DNA of 64,000 nt from Vesta saturnalis (Eukaryota > Arthropoda > Insecta > Coleoptera > Lampyridae), in NCBI GenBank assembly GCA_036346205.1, contig JARFJB010002087.1, positions 3,377,501 to 3,441,500 on the forward strand. Direction: 5' to 3'. The notes under the pieces are model-generated. The model was not told the DNA's origin. It worked only from the letters and a program-made list of their open reading frames with translations, and searched no databases. How positions within the stretch are numbered: position 1 is the stretch's first letter; every line of letters starts with the position of its first letter. Positions 1 through 13,195 of the stretch are shown here, piece by piece. A program made the position numbers and the translations under genes.

Positions 1-2457
1 AAAATATTCGCGACTATTCGCAAAACCCTAGTATGCAAAATCAGCGGTTAACAATCAACTTACTTCGTAATTACGTTACTTTATAATCTATAACTTCTTT
101 TAAAATGACTTGTTACTTAACAAAAAAACTTGTATTACTTCAGAAACATTAATTTCAATCTAAATACGTGGACGTTGTCACTGCAAAATTATTTAACTCG
201 ATACTTCTCATAAAATAAATCAATTACTACATATCTTCAAAAATATCTAACTTTTCGATTTATTACTTTACGTCGGCAAATTGTAGGCACAGAGGATGAA
301 GTTAAAGTAGTTTCAAATGTCTTAAAAGAACAGTTATAAACATTAACAATGGTCACATATTAGGGCATTTACATATTAAATTTTAGTACATTTACATAGA
401 AAAACACTTTAAATTCCAAAACAAGGAATCTAAAGAAATAATTATCAAATTCGGTCAGCGCTTCCAAGGGTGTTTTATCAATAACTATCTTTTAATCAAT
501 ACAATGGAAATAATAAAGATACCAGTAACATAAATTTTGATATACTTGCATGAAATAAACTTTCAATGCATAACATTACGCAGATAAACAACATTCAAGA
601 TCTTGACAAATAAATCGCATGCATGAATACGCTTGTTTCTAAAATTGCGTGAAGGACTTTTCTACAATAATTTACTCGAACGCAAGCGAATGCATCCTTC
701 ACACTGTCTTATTGTCACCAATAAAATAATAGTTTACCTTACGTAGCACCAACAACAATAGATTACTCTTCTCCCTTTGAACTACAATACAATCGGCCGG
801 ACAACTGGTCCACGAGATATTGAATTCGATAGCTGCTTTTCTACGGTAACGCTCTCCATATAAAATTTCACAAACTACAAAATCCTATTCATATTTACGC
901 GAACTAAATTTTTGACAGTTACTTCAAGCAAAAACCACAAATGACTAATTTTTTATCTTATTTATCGTTACTGTACAAATATTTAACCATCCTTGCGCCA
1001 AAAACGAATGAACTCGTGAGCGGAACTGAAGAAATTACATCATTCTGCAAGCTGCACAACTAAAGGTACCTCAAGTAACATGATATGAGTAAGATAACGA
1101 ACCTCAACTATAATGACCCTTAACGTATATAAAATCCAACTCTTTGTTTAAAACCAGAACCTCATCAAAATTTTATACTCAATTTAATTTTATAAAACCT
1201 AATTTCCTTTCATTTACCAAACTACACCAATATTAAAAATAACGAAAACATTTATTTACACAAAAACTCTTCTAACATTAATCTAATCGTAAACGCCAGT
1301 ATCACCTGTGAGTGAAACGTAATTTTACAAATAACTATTCCATTTATGAATGTCTTAAAATCAAAAAAAAAAATTTTAAACACTTTTAAATTCGAAATTT
1401 AAAAAAAAATAGAACAAAACAAACTATCTACCGTATGATCCTTAAAATTTACACACAGGGTGACAATTAATATGGAAAAGTCTCCACTTTTTTAGAATAT
1501 GTTTTTCTTTTTTAAAAGAATTAAGATTTCAAGGGCATAATTGAAATTCTATGTTTGTAGGTCAATTTTGGTGTTCAAAAACTAAGTAAGATGATTTTGT
1601 ATTTGGGCAATAGCGATAATCCATTGTGTTTGAAAAAGCAATTTTAGTGTCATAAAGAAATTCTGTACAAGTGAGAAAATTTAGTTCGAAAATCTGCTTT
1701 CTTTTATTGTCTAACAACTATGTTTTTGTATTTGGGCAAAACATTTTAAATGGCATACAAAAAATTCTATATTATCAGGCTAATTTTTTTGCACAATTTT
1801 GATGTCCAAAAACCAACTATTTTTCATCATTTTGTGTTGAGAAGAAATTCGAAACTGTAATTCTTCATTTGTAAAATAATATTTTTGTGGCGTATTTTAT
1901 TGGTTCCTATCACTTGGTTTAACGTTCACTTCGCCTCACTTCTGGATACGTTCACTTCGCCTACTAAATTCGTAAAAGAAAGAATAAGCAAGATTTACAG
2001 TAACCTCAGTAGCACACTGTTTCTTGGTTAGTCGATGTGAATGTATTTAAGGGTTGGGCGAAGTAACCAATTTATTTTGTCAAAAGATATTTAGTGCAAT
2101 GAAGTTGAAAGATACCGTAATAGAATCATAATAAACAAAGAATACAAAATTATTCGCTATTATACTGAAAGAATGAAATTGAAATACATAAGTGTTGTTC
2201 TTAAAGTTTGATTCAAATAAAGTTGGGTATGACTCATCGATGTAAAACTCTGTAATAAAATTACATATTTTTATCTCTCTCTCAACTACATGTATTAGAG
2301 AGGGATGGTTACTCATGTCATTTTTTGAAATTATTGTTTCTGCGCTTTTGCTTTACTTTTTATAAAAAACAGTTTTTTTTCAAAACTATTTATAACTTGT
2401 ACAGTGAATTATCGGTAATTTGATAACATTTTTACATAATTTATATTAAATTACAAA
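1..2457. other. AT-rich stretch, no gene recognised
   Basis: No coding sequence or RNA gene was recognised. Two copies of a 15-base direct repeat (ACGTTCACTTCGCCT) lie at 1922 and 1948. A loosely repeated phrase around TTTGTATTTGGGCAA occurs near 1596 and 1725, which suggests an old internally repetitive element. The one open frame here (2080-2316, minus) shows no recognisable motif. Confidence 0.6.
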
Positions 2458-3963
2458 ATGTTAGGTATGCTGCGTAATAAGCACCCTAAATCTCAAGCGC
2501 AGGTCGTAGTAATGAACGCGCTTAATTATTTTGAACGGGAACGTGACAATCAACGGGCACTCGTTCCATTTGAATCTGTTATGCAGGTATGTAGTACATT
2601 GTTGTGTAAAATATGATACTTGGAAGGACTACTTTTAGCGCACGTCTGATGCATGTGGGGTTAGTATAAACACATCTTGTGCTATAAAAAAAGGGTTACA
2701 GAAGCCCAAAAAGAAAATAAACCTCCACAGCCACCAGCTAAGCGGAGAAAACGTACGAAATCTAAGTCCACCGAAGTTGATGACTATGTAAAGGATACTG
2801 TAAGGAAAAAAATTTATGAAATGCATTCAAAATGTAAATACAAACACTAGACATGTCTAGTACTATACCTGTTTTTTTTAGGTATAATTGTTACGTTGGC
2901 ATCATTACAAAAAGAATTATAGTCAAGGTTTCGATTTCAGTAGATGAAGTTTAATACGTCTCTTATATTCTATTGGCTTTTCATCTAAAGTAGATGATGG
3001 TAGGAGAGGTTTACTGGAACAATCACATATTGCCGTCAATCGTGTACGATTCTTAAGAGAATATTACAAAAATAAAGAAGAAAAATTATACAATCCTGTA
3101 TTCTTAGATGAAACTTGGATTTTCAGTCGAGGATCGCACAAAAGAATCTGGCATGATAAATCTAAAGAAAGCGTGAAGAACAAGCCAATGGGCGAAGGAA
3201 AAAGGTTTGTTGTAATTTCGTTATTAAATTATAATTCCTAATAAAATAACTGTATTTTTTAGATTTATAGTTGTTCATGCAGGTAATGAAGATGGATTTA
3301 TTTCCGTTGCTTCCCTTTTGTTTTCTACAAAGTCACAAAGTGTAGACTATTATGGAGACATGTGTGCGGAGTTGTTTACAAAATGGGTTTGAAAATAATT
3401 TAATTGCAAACTCAATATAACCATTTTTAATTGTAATGGACAATGCTAGTTATCATTCCAAACTTGTAGAAAAAATTCCAAATAATTTACCTAAGAAGGA
3501 AGAAATATATCATTTTCTATTAAAGCACAACACAGCTTATGAACCTAGCATGGTTAAAAAAGAATGACTGTATTTAGTTGCAGATAATGCGATACCAAAG
3601 GTGTACGAAATAGATGGAATAGCACACAAGTGTGGACACGGAGTATTACGGTTACCACCATATCACTGTCAATTTAATCCAATTGAACTGGTGTGGGCAA
3701 ACTGCAAATAACACTACAACAAAAATATAGGAAGACATGATTCCAAATTTAACGGTGACCATGTAAAAGAAATATGGATGAAATCCTTGCAACGAATTGA
3801 TGGGACATATTGGCAATGCATTAAACATACCGATGTGTCTATGTTAGACCGGTGGGAGGAGGTTGTGCCAACTTTAATTATATCTGTTAACGATTCTACT
3901 TCTGAGAGTGACACTGATAGTAAATATTTTTTTTTAAATTTAAATGTTTTAATTCCAATGTAA
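2458..3963 (+). pseudogene. DDE transposase relic with retained splice sites
   Basis: This is a decayed cut-and-paste transposase of the DDE_3 / IS630-like kind common in arthropods. The first exon starts at the ATG at 2458 and ends with a good donor (CAG then GTATGT) at 2586. Later pieces carry an amino-terminal DNA-binding segment rich in Lys/Arg, LDETWIF (first catalytic Asp near 3107), MDNASYH (second Asp near 3439) and NPIELVWA (Glu near 3684). The roughly 81-residue gap between the second Asp and the Glu is much longer than in Tc1/mariner. An intron of about 56 bases is evident near 3206-3261, because the frame joins cleanly across it. At least two frameshifts and a stop near 3565 disable it. 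The acidic Ser-rich tail ends at 3961. The terminal repeats of the element were not found. Confidence 0.75.
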
Positions 3964-5650
3964 TATAAATATTCTAATTTTTACATAACATATTGGTAAC
4001 TCTACAATAGGTGGACTGAATACATGTACTGGTTTATGTAAATTGCTTTTGATTTAACTTGGAGCAATATGAAATCTATTTAAACTATGTGCTAAATTAA
4101 AATACTAAACATGTATAATTTCGTTGAACTTCAAACTACATTACACTGTACACACTTTCTTCTACAAGAATTAAATAATCATAAATGTATCGATATTTAT
4201 GTTATCGTAAATAAAGTATCTACAAGAATTGTGTCGATTACAAATCAATAATTAAGCTTCTAGAAGGGTTGTTGTATATCTTGAGAATAACCAACTAATT
4301 ACAACGTTTATCAGTTTTTCCACCTGAAACGATTTAATTTATAATAAAAAAAATAGTGTTTGTTTACTTACAAATATATAGGTTATGCATTATGATGGTA
4401 TGTAATTATAATCAAACCGTGTCCTAAATTATAACAATTCACTGTCACAGCAAAATATTTTCGACTCTTATTAATAAAATAAGTGGATGAGTGGATGTAA
4501 TGGATAATTTTTCTAGTTTAAAATATAAAAAACATTCAATAATTTTCAACTATTTTTGACATTTTATGGAAATTTATGGGGAGACATCTGCCGATAAAAA
4601 TATTAACTAAAAGATACTTTGCTGATTTATGAAGACTTACGTCGCCTAAATCTAAGTTCGTGTAATTTTAGGAATGAGTCATAACCAACTTTATTTGAAT
4701 AAAACTATATATAAGTTTCTATCAGATTTCTACATTTAAGTGTAAACGTTAGTAATAATAATAATTGAGCAGCGTAATCAACATTAGCCTAAATTCTTAA
4801 CAATGTAGCATATTTTAAACTCAGATATTTCTGCTAAAAAAAATTGAAGAGCAGTTAGCCTTCATTCAAAATTAAAAGCTGCCATCTTAACCTACTTATT
4901 ACAACAGATTTTCTTTAGAATACTGCCGCTCTTAACCCATTGTTGAAAACACGTGAATTTAAAAAAAGTTATGAATACAAAGTGAAGTGTGTGTGCTTTT
5001 AAAATATCTTTGATGAAGGTTGAAAGTATTAAAATGTGGACGATGCAACAGAAAATTGTAAACGAACACTTTGCATGTCTTAACATTATAAAAATAATAG
5101 CATGCGAGACTATTAAATTACCTAATACATTTTTCACAGTTCAACAATTATGAAGGTATAATTAGCATAACTGAAACCTAAATATTGGCATTTGATTATT
5201 ATTATTTTTGGTAATTTCATTCATAAATATCTTGCACCGAAAGTTATTTGTTTAATTTACCGTATCGTCTACGTAACTTTTATTTATTTAGTGCTTATTT
5301 ACAATAAAAAGTAATTGAAGTTATTTATTTAACACTATTAATTGTTATCTAATTATCATTAAAACTAACATGTGATAACTTATACATATCGCTGTTTAAC
5401 ATTTATTTAACATTTATGCACAAGAAGTGTCAGATTGGAAATCCTTAAGTATTTTTATTATACATAAACATTTTGTCTAAATCTAATAGAAATTATTACG
5501 AAGTACCAAACCAACCCTCTTCATACACTGTGTCCGTATAATACGGCCTCGGTCGATTAACGTTTTATTATTAAAAAAGTTACAAAGAAAATGTTTAAGT
5601 TAAAAGCTGAAGATAATAGCAGCGTGTAGTTTAAAGTTAGCTGTTTGTAT
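3964..5650. other. AT-rich stretch, no gene recognised
   Basis: About 1.7 kb without a recognisable gene or structured repeat. The short open frame at 4892-5137 (minus) has no family motif. The stretch may include the 3' terminus of the preceding transposon, but no matching inverted repeat was seen. Confidence 0.5.
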
Positions 5651-5928
5651 ACAGGATGTTACGTAAATACATAAGACACTAAACTTATATTTTTTTAACG
5701 GTACTCCCTGTAGAGTCATCTTTATGTAAAATTTTTAATAGCTTTCAAACCTGGTAGCTAATTAATAGATCATTAATTAATCAATTTGTTTTTATTTTGT
5801 GGGAGTGGGGAATAGATTCTTATATTTTGTTAAAACGGTTATCTTGTATACAGGGTAGGTCAAAACGCAATGGCCACATTTTCTAAATTTTTCAAATGGA
5901 ACACCCTGTATATTATAACGTCGATCGA
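5651..5928. mobile_element. Candidate CAGGGTGT-type MITE
   Basis: The left edge reads TATACAGGATGTT near 5651. The right edge reads GGAACACCCTGTATAT near 5916-5931, its approximate inverse. A TA dinucleotide lies outside both ends, as expected for Tc1/mariner-derived MITEs. A second internal TATACAGGGT sits near 5848, so the element may be composite or the boundary may be wrong. The same ends recur at 13.9, 15.5, 32.5-35.4 and 46.3-46.8 kb. Confidence 0.4.
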
Positions 5929-6625
5929 TTTATTAGATACTGAAAGTTCCATTATTTCTGTTCATCATTCCTTATACCTTAATGCAATGTTTTTCTAAAT
6001 ATTAAAAGGTATCTTTAAAACCGATCTTTTTCAATTGAACTTGATCTATATATTTTAAACTATACGAGTATTTAAAAAAGCACTCATTTAAGTATGGATA
6101 ATTATACAACGTTGTCCTAACATGTATGCAAGATAAGTTTTAACAAAATACAAGAATCTATTATCAATTGCCACACAATTTGAAAATGTTTGATTACCCA
6201 ATAACGTTTCATTTTATCTGCACTAATCAGCTATAGGGTTTGAAAGTCATTAAACATATTACATCAGAATGGCTCTGATCACTACAGCACTCGGTATAAC
6301 CTATGGTGTGCTATATTGTGAGGATAGAAAATGCAAATACAATTCTAAAATCGAATAATGTACAATTTAAGTTTAATACCTCAAACATTTTTTTTTACTT
6401 TGATAATAAAGCCTCAATCGATCGAAACTTTGTTATGGGGAGGCGGTAAGCCTATACCTTTCCATGTTAACGTAATGAACATTTACTCAGAAAGTACTTA
6501 AGATAATTTTATTTTTTTACCAGGTTTTCTACATACAGTAAGGAATGCACTGAGTTTTTTTTAACCAAATTGGATTTATATGAGTTATGAATTTTTTTCC
6601 CACAGGCCTACAAATGTTGTGTTTT

Positions 6626-6668
<43 letters not shown>

Positions 6669-7186
6669 CTAAATACCTAATTGATGTTGGATAACCAAGA
6701 AAAAAACTCAGACATTAAGAAACTGTGAGGAGAATGTTAGAAAAATTCTTTTTAAGATAATCTTCCTAAAAGCTGAAAAAACGCTGCTTTCGAAAAAATT
6801 CAAAAAGTTAAAAAATAGCAATATTTACATGGTATTTTCTTCACTATGTCAATATACTGAGCATATTGTGTGTTTCTTATGGTAGCTATTGACTATGTTA
6901 TTATTTTAGTATAGAATTTATGAAAATATAACACCAATAACAACAACAAATATTTTATTTTTACAAAATAGGCCTATATTAAAACTGATTCTGGGTATAA
7001 AACTATAAATTGTGTAAAAATGTCTGGTAAATGCAATAAATAAAAACTTATATAGTTTTTTTTAAGCCTACGCTAACAACTTTCAGCCCTAAATTGAAAA
7101 AGTTTATTCCGCAATAAATAAATAATGTATACACTTATTCTTTAGTGCATTCCAGACTCATAAGCAGGGGTTTCTTCAAATTCTTC
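5929..7186. other. AT-rich stretch with an (AT)n run
   Basis: No gene recognised. The stretch contains the AT microsatellite at 6629-6667. The sequence just below 7187 is probably the 3' flank of the Mutator-like relic read on the minus strand. Confidence 0.5.
6629..6667. repeat. (AT)n microsatellite
   Basis: About 39 bases of uninterrupted AT dinucleotide. Similar runs occur near 25167, 35392, 41302, 46993 and 51659. Confidence 0.95.
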
Positions 7187-8860
7187 CTACAGTTTTATTT
7201 TTCTCAGCTTCTCTTGTCTGTTGGCTTGTCTTTCAAAGTCCGAGATCGTTTGGTGAGTCCTGCGGACGCGTTCACAATCCAAACACCTAATCGCAGTCAC
7301 TGTCCTTTCGCCCGGAACTATAGCTATGGAGCTCGACACTTTACATCTTGTTACATTCCCATCATTGTAACAAGCAGCAGCCTCATACACTCCCAACTCT
7401 AGAGTTTTGATAGTAACGAAGGTGTTTTTAGGAATGCGAGACCAAATCACATGGTTGAAGCTCTCATTGACATTCTGCGTTGAGCTGTTCAAACACCTTT
7501 TTAGAAGATCTGGGTTAGCCAGAGCTCTAAAAGTAGGCTTCACTTCCTTCATGATGGCATGAGATTAGTATTTTTTGTGCTGATATCTTTTATTCTCTGC
7601 TATTGCTTTGTTGAACTTGCACCATGAAGTCGTACCCTTAGGACAAAGACCATGATGGTGGTTTTCATCACTCGATAACATATGAAAATATATTGCCCAC
7701 ACTGCTGATTTCATTTTTGTCAGGCCATGCTTATTTTCTTTTATTCCTTTACCATAATATGATTGAATTATCTTGTGGGTTAGGCGATTCTTTCCAGAAA
7801 GCGATTTACCATCCTCCAATTTCTGCCCTTTCTTTTCTTGTTTCAACCTCCGTTACCGTGCTTCCATTCGTTTCATCACATGATTGACACATTCTAGTTT
7901 TGTTTATTTCAGTGTCCCCATAAGGTTTGGTTTCAACTACACTGGCGTGGATATTACTGTCACCGTCACCAAGGTAATTTACGTACTTGACATTGTATTT
8001 TTGAAGTGATCGGCCAACGATTCTTTGGGCACCGACACACTCCATTCCATCGCTTAATCCATGGTAGTTGGCTTCACATTTTTCATCGTGCTTTTAATTG
8101 TCTAAGCATAAACAATATTTGGACAATACCTCAACATCAACCATCTTTCCTCTGTCTGTACTGGTGCAGGTGACAACACCGTTCAACGATATAAATCCAC
8201 GTTGTTGCCGGGTTCCATCAGAACCGGCTGACATCTCTTGGGTCGCTCTCCTCATCCTCAATTCCAACCTTGTTCTCTTCTACTGTCTCTTCAACAGCTC
8301 TTTCCATATAATCATCAGCAACAGTTTTAGTAACAGGCCTCAACATGTCACTGCATGAACCTTGTTGGTGGCTGCGGGGGATTCAGAATACCGCACAAGA
8401 TCCTGCCCGAAGAGTGTCATTTACCTATGCAGCGTAAACCATAAACTAACCTCACATTTACTTCAAACATTTTTTTATCAAAATCAGGGATTTTAATTTC
8501 TTTTGAACTGTGGAATGTATCACTAAAGTTACAATGTATACAAAATAATTCTAGCTTTGAAGCTAAACCTGCATGCGACTCTGATTTCAACTGTAACCCA
8601 TTCTTCCGACATTGCTTGCACAGACTATTTTCTAATAATTTTTGAGAGAGTAAACTTAGATCAACAATCTCGTTCTTGCAGATTTGATCCCCACTAAAAT
8701 GTTCGTACTTCTCAAAATCAATTTTCTTTGTGGAACTACTAGTAGGTTTTTAGGCCTAGGAGTGGTTTCATCATTTAGCTTTTTATTACTACGACCACCA
8801 ACAGATTTCCTGGTTTTAGTAAGTTTGTTTGAATGTCTAGGTATTTTATAAAATGTTTAT
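7187..8860 (-). pseudogene. Mutator-like transposase relic (PF20700-type), copy 1
   Basis: Read from about 8860 down to 7187, this resembles the arthropod Mutator-like transposase domain family. A basic start (KSVGGRSNKK) is followed by a Cys-rich segment (CKQCRKNG, CIHCNF). Next come the core GFISLNGVVTCTSTDRGK and HGLSDGMECVGAQRI near 8045, the catalytic-region block YLGDGDSN near 7970, and HGLCPKGTTSWCKFNKA near 7620. The family-typical tail NESFNHVIWSRIPKNTFV lies near 7440. Several frameshifts (near 8700, 8430, 8340, 7860 and 7560) and an in-frame stop near 8098 mean it cannot make protein. Expected role when intact: cut-and-paste transposition. Nothing nearby looks like an accessory gene. 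Terminal inverted repeats were not identified. Confidence 0.8.
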
Positions 8861-10370
8861 GATAACTAAATAAAAATAGATAGCACACAATATCACAATA
8901 AACTAACTAAAACTAAACTGATACACAAAACTTCACAATGTACACAACATTTGGTTATGTCTATAAAATGACAGCAACCCCCAGACCATAGATAAATCAT
9001 ATCAGAAAGTACTCCCAACAAAACAAACTGTCTAAGTATTATGTATGACAGTGTAACATTACTGAGCGGTGAAACCTTCACGCGTCGCTTCAAGCTATCG
9101 GCAAAAATGTGTTGCAGGACTAGCTTTAAAAATTAATTGATATATGAAAGACACGTCAGAAATTAATAATTAGTATATGGTTCTTTTCAGAAAATAGTCT
9201 AGTTAAAAAAATAAAATTAAAAAAAAATGTTGAAAAAAAAATTTTTTTCCCTTACAGCCTGCCCTTAAATGCACCAAGTGTTCAACAAGTAAATTATGTA
9301 GGTTTAAAAAATTCAAATACTAACATGTATAGAAGTGAGCGTCTACCTTGTGATTTCATGCAATCCAATTGCCTTCAAAAACAGATACAGTCACGTTGAC
9401 CATGTTCGTTATTTACCACCATTGGTGCGCACCGTTGATGTAGTGCTGGCTTTCCGATCGCCTAACATATAACGCCTTACTAATAATTGTACAACCTCAC
9501 TGTAATTCTACCGAGACACCGAGCATTATGAACAGCTTTGTTACCAGTCCATGTAGTAAAATAAGACGTATTTATTTATAATGGTCATCCTTTTTCTAAA
9601 GTGATTCTGTTATATCGATATCTATTTTCTGAGCCGTATCTAATTGCATTTCTGCACATATACGTTCCCCTTGCAATACCAATCGAATCTTTCACGTACT
9701 TTCGGCATGGTGTTTGCGGCACCCAGACATTCTTTATTGATAATCCTCAAGCATTTACTGTTCGTACAAAAAGTTGGTTACTTTTGGACAAATATTGTAA
9801 AATTTAATTGTAGGGTTATGCTTTGTTCTAAAAGTACGCACTTATCTCTGCAATTATACATATTGTTTGAAAATCATATGTACCTAAAATGGCCTAATTA
9901 AGTTCTGTACTTTATAGTAACAAAGCGTTAATTTTACAAAAACATTATTTCTTCGGTTGTGTGTAAAGATATAGTATTGTAAGTTGGTTTTCTTCGTTCT
10001 TTGTGGACGCTCTAGTCTGTGTTTAGGGTACACGGTTCTGTAGAAACTATTAATTAAGCGCAACTGCAAAATGACAGTTATCTATTCATTTTATTCAAGA
10101 AAACTACAATATCCAATATGTAAGTTAAATAAAACCTAAGTATCCATGATTATGAATGAACAATAAAATTAGTTAAACATAATGGTAATACTGTCCTCGT
10201 CCGGTTTTGGAAACTGTGGACATCGACAGTACAGTGTTTTTCCTGCCTAGTTCTTCAAGGGACCGATAGATGATAGTTAAGTTCTACAAAAATTAGAGAT
10301 GGTTTTTACACATATCGTCCATGAATGTTCATCGAACATGAATTATTAGTTCACGGGACGAAGGTTATTT
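8861..10370. other. No gene recognised
   Basis: This is ordinary AT-rich sequence. Open frames near 8893-9093, 9601-9901 and 9884-10069 carry no family motif, and overlapping frames of similar length are present, as expected by chance. Confidence 0.5.
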
Positions 10371-10490
10371 AAATGTAAATGTAAACGTAAACGTAAACGT
10401 AAACGTAAACGTGAACGCGAACACGAACGCCAACGCAAACGTGTACGTATACGTGAACGCGAACGAAAACGTAAATGTAACTGCAAATAT
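10371..10490. repeat. Hexameric minisatellite (GTAAAC)n
   Basis: About 120 bases built from a six-base unit, GTAAAC. The centre is near perfect (GTAAACGTAAAC) and drifts at both ends into GTAAAT, GTGAAC, GCGAAC and GTACGT variants. On the minus strand it gives a spurious Val/Tyr-rich reading frame. The unit is not the insect telomere repeat TTAGG. Confidence 0.85.
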
Positions 10491-12573
10491 TAATTAAAGT
10501 TAAAACAAGTGCTGTTTGTAGTGAAAAGTGATTAAAACTGATAATCGTATGATCTTCTTTCAATGTAACTGAATTTTAGGCACATAAATTACTTAATTTG
10601 CCAAGTGGAAAACGGTTGGATGGTAAGGCCAAGGTTGTTGTAACTTTGAGTTTGAGTTTTAAAAAGGGAATTAATTCGTTTTGGGGGGAGATTGTAGTGA
10701 TTGAATATGAGAGAGAAACTGTGTTATAATTTGAAATAAATACGTATCTGTAAGTAGATTTGGTTTATTGAACAAAATGACTATTGTGAAGCTTATATGT
10801 GATAGGCTTAGGATTTCTAATGTAAGAAATAAGAGAAGTTTATGTGCATTAAGTATTTATAAAATATTAATGTGAACCAATAAATAACATTGCAGTTATA
10901 ATTATTAAATGAATAGGTTTAATCTTATAACTGGCAGATATTGTTTACGGTTTGTTATAAAAACAATTGGGATTGTTATCGTTAAATGAATCTAGTTTGA
11001 ATATTTATAACTAGAAATATTGATGAAAATGATTATTTGATTATAAGGTGAGTGGATACGGAGTTTTTGCGTGGAAATTGTAAACTAGATTCTTTAGCAG
11101 ATTGAGTATGAATTAGGAAGGTTTCATTGTACGTATCCTGGATGTATTGAGATGAACATGTTCGCATTCCGCCCTCATTAATAACGTATAATAAAACTGG
11201 AAGCCCTATTTTAAGCGTGGTGACTGGCCAACGATAAGGAAGCATGAAGCGGAAAATGGAATAAGCCGTTTCTGTTAAAAGTGGAGAGGTTATTGTTCGT
11301 TCTTGGTAAAAAGGAAAAAGACTGACATAAGCTGCCTTCGAAAGGGGGAGGTTGTTTTCTATGTTTTGTGTACAGTGTGATGCGTAATGAAGTGGTTGAA
11401 AACTCTGGCAAATTAATAAAAGAGCTAGTGAATACATTTTCAGGTAACTATAAGCGTTTTATGGAGTCGGAGGTACTAGTAAAGACGAGAGTAGAATAAT
11501 GATCAGAATTCTGACTGGGAGTGGGAGTAGGACTCATAGTTTATGTGTGACGCGAACAGCTTATGCAGGAACGGTTTATTACAGTATGCGGGTGTGGGAG
11601 GGCATGTGGAAGTGGTTGAAAAAGGATGTTACACTTATAGCACCACTTGCACGTCTTTGGGGAGCTTTAATGCATAATAATTACTTTTGTTGCTTATTTC
11701 GACAGTATTACAAAGGCCCATTGTAAATACTTAAAAACCACGAAGGTATTCAAATAAACGATCAGATTCATATATATCAAGCAAATGTAAGATCTCTAAT
11801 TCGACGCAGACACATAATTTTTAGTACGCACTACACAACTTTGAACACAATCCTCGTTGTTTTAATAATGATGCTGAACTTCCTGGTGCCATCGAATTTG
11901 GTGTACATAGCTCAAGTGAGTAAAAAGAAATATGAAATAGCTGTCAGTTAATGAGCAGTTTTGATGAAGAAGTTAACGTCTCTTAAAAAAATGAAACTGA
12001 AAAGCTTTTTTAAGATCGATACCTGCAAATCTCGACTCTATGTGGCACTTTTAGACATATACTTTTATGGTAAATGTTTTGATGTTCCACCGTGATACCT
12101 TTGAAGTGACTCAAATTATTTGTATACATGCATTATATAGTAATTTTAGGTATTGTTTTTTACTCCATGAGTCAACATTGGAATTACTTCTAAACTCCGT
12201 TCAGGCGATGTTATACTTGGATTATCTTTTAAATCTTTAATATTATCATCAGATATTGCAAGTAATTAATTAGCTGGAAGTACAAATACACATGGTCAAT
12301 GTTAAAGCTGTTTTATTCGAATAATCAGTTAGTCATCTTATATTCATGTGTTATCTTTACTACCACTTCATACTTGTGCTCAAACATGTTGTGAAGTTAT
12401 GTCTTAACAGTATTTATTTTTAAAAATTTTAAGTTCATAGGAACAACTAACTAAATAATCTACTTTCTTTGTCAGTCTTAATGGCTACTATGTTTATTAA
12501 TCCTAAGTTTTGTACTGTATAATAGAGATTAGACGGGATATAAACGTTTAATCATAACATGATTAGCACATTC
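10491..12573. other. No gene recognised
   Basis: Open frames at 11033-11437 (minus, 134 codons) and 11499-11726 (plus, 75 codons) are the longest here. They have ordinary composition but no motif I recognise and no supporting splice or start context. I leave them unannotated. The GC content around 11160-11650 is slightly higher than its surroundings. Confidence 0.45.
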
Positions 12574-13195
12574 TTATTTTAGTACTGATTGACCATACGT
12601 CACATTTTGTAGAATTTTAGCAGACACACTAGAATCACCTTCCCCGATCGTATACTTGTAACGTAAACTATAATCAGCCTCACTTCCGCTAAATCCTTCA
12701 ATGATAATATCCTGTTTCATATCTGTACTAGCACCGGTGTGAGTTTTATAATAAACGTGTCTTTCATTACGCTTTACGGTGTACATATATACATACATAA
12801 CACTTTCTTGGTTTTCGCACCAACTATGCAGGCCACATCCGACGTAGAAGAATATCCATGACCGTAGGAGCATTTCACCCGCCCACCATCCACAACAATG
12901 GTTATGAATGTAATGCCATCTTCGTCATTACCCTCAGACAATATCAAATCCTTCCCTTTTTCAGCTATTTGGTCATCTGCGTGCAAAATTTTTCTTCCCA
13001 TTTTTTTTACATTTTTTCGTATCTTGGAAAGGTTAGAGGAATCATTCTGAACACGCGTTACCGCCAAAAATTCTTCCATCGTACATTTCATACCGTATAA
13101 GTACGTCAACTCATTTATGTAATACGTCACATTTACTATACGGTTTCCTAGAAGACAGTGTGTGTGGTTCGGCTTCTTAGCGCGGAACTACTTCA
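12574..13195 (-). pseudogene. Mutator-like transposase fragment, copy 2 (different lineage)
   Basis: Two overlapping minus-strand frames together show the amino-terminal half of another Mutator-like transposase lineage. The landmarks are GNRIVNVTYYINEL near 13140, VVDGGRVKCSYGHGYSSTSD near 12870, ACIVGAKTKKVL near 12810, HTGASTDMKQDIIIEGFSGS near 12720 and TIGEGDSSVSAKILQNVTYG near 12610. A frameshift separates the two frames near 12800, and the sequence stops before the carboxyl-terminal half. It differs clearly in sequence from the copy at 7.2-8.9 kb, so it is a separate family rather than a duplicate. No termini were found. Confidence 0.75.

Noticed and set aside
11033..11437. 134-codon minus-strand frame
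   Set aside because: No family motif, no splice or start support, and overlapping frames of similar length. Not called as a gene.
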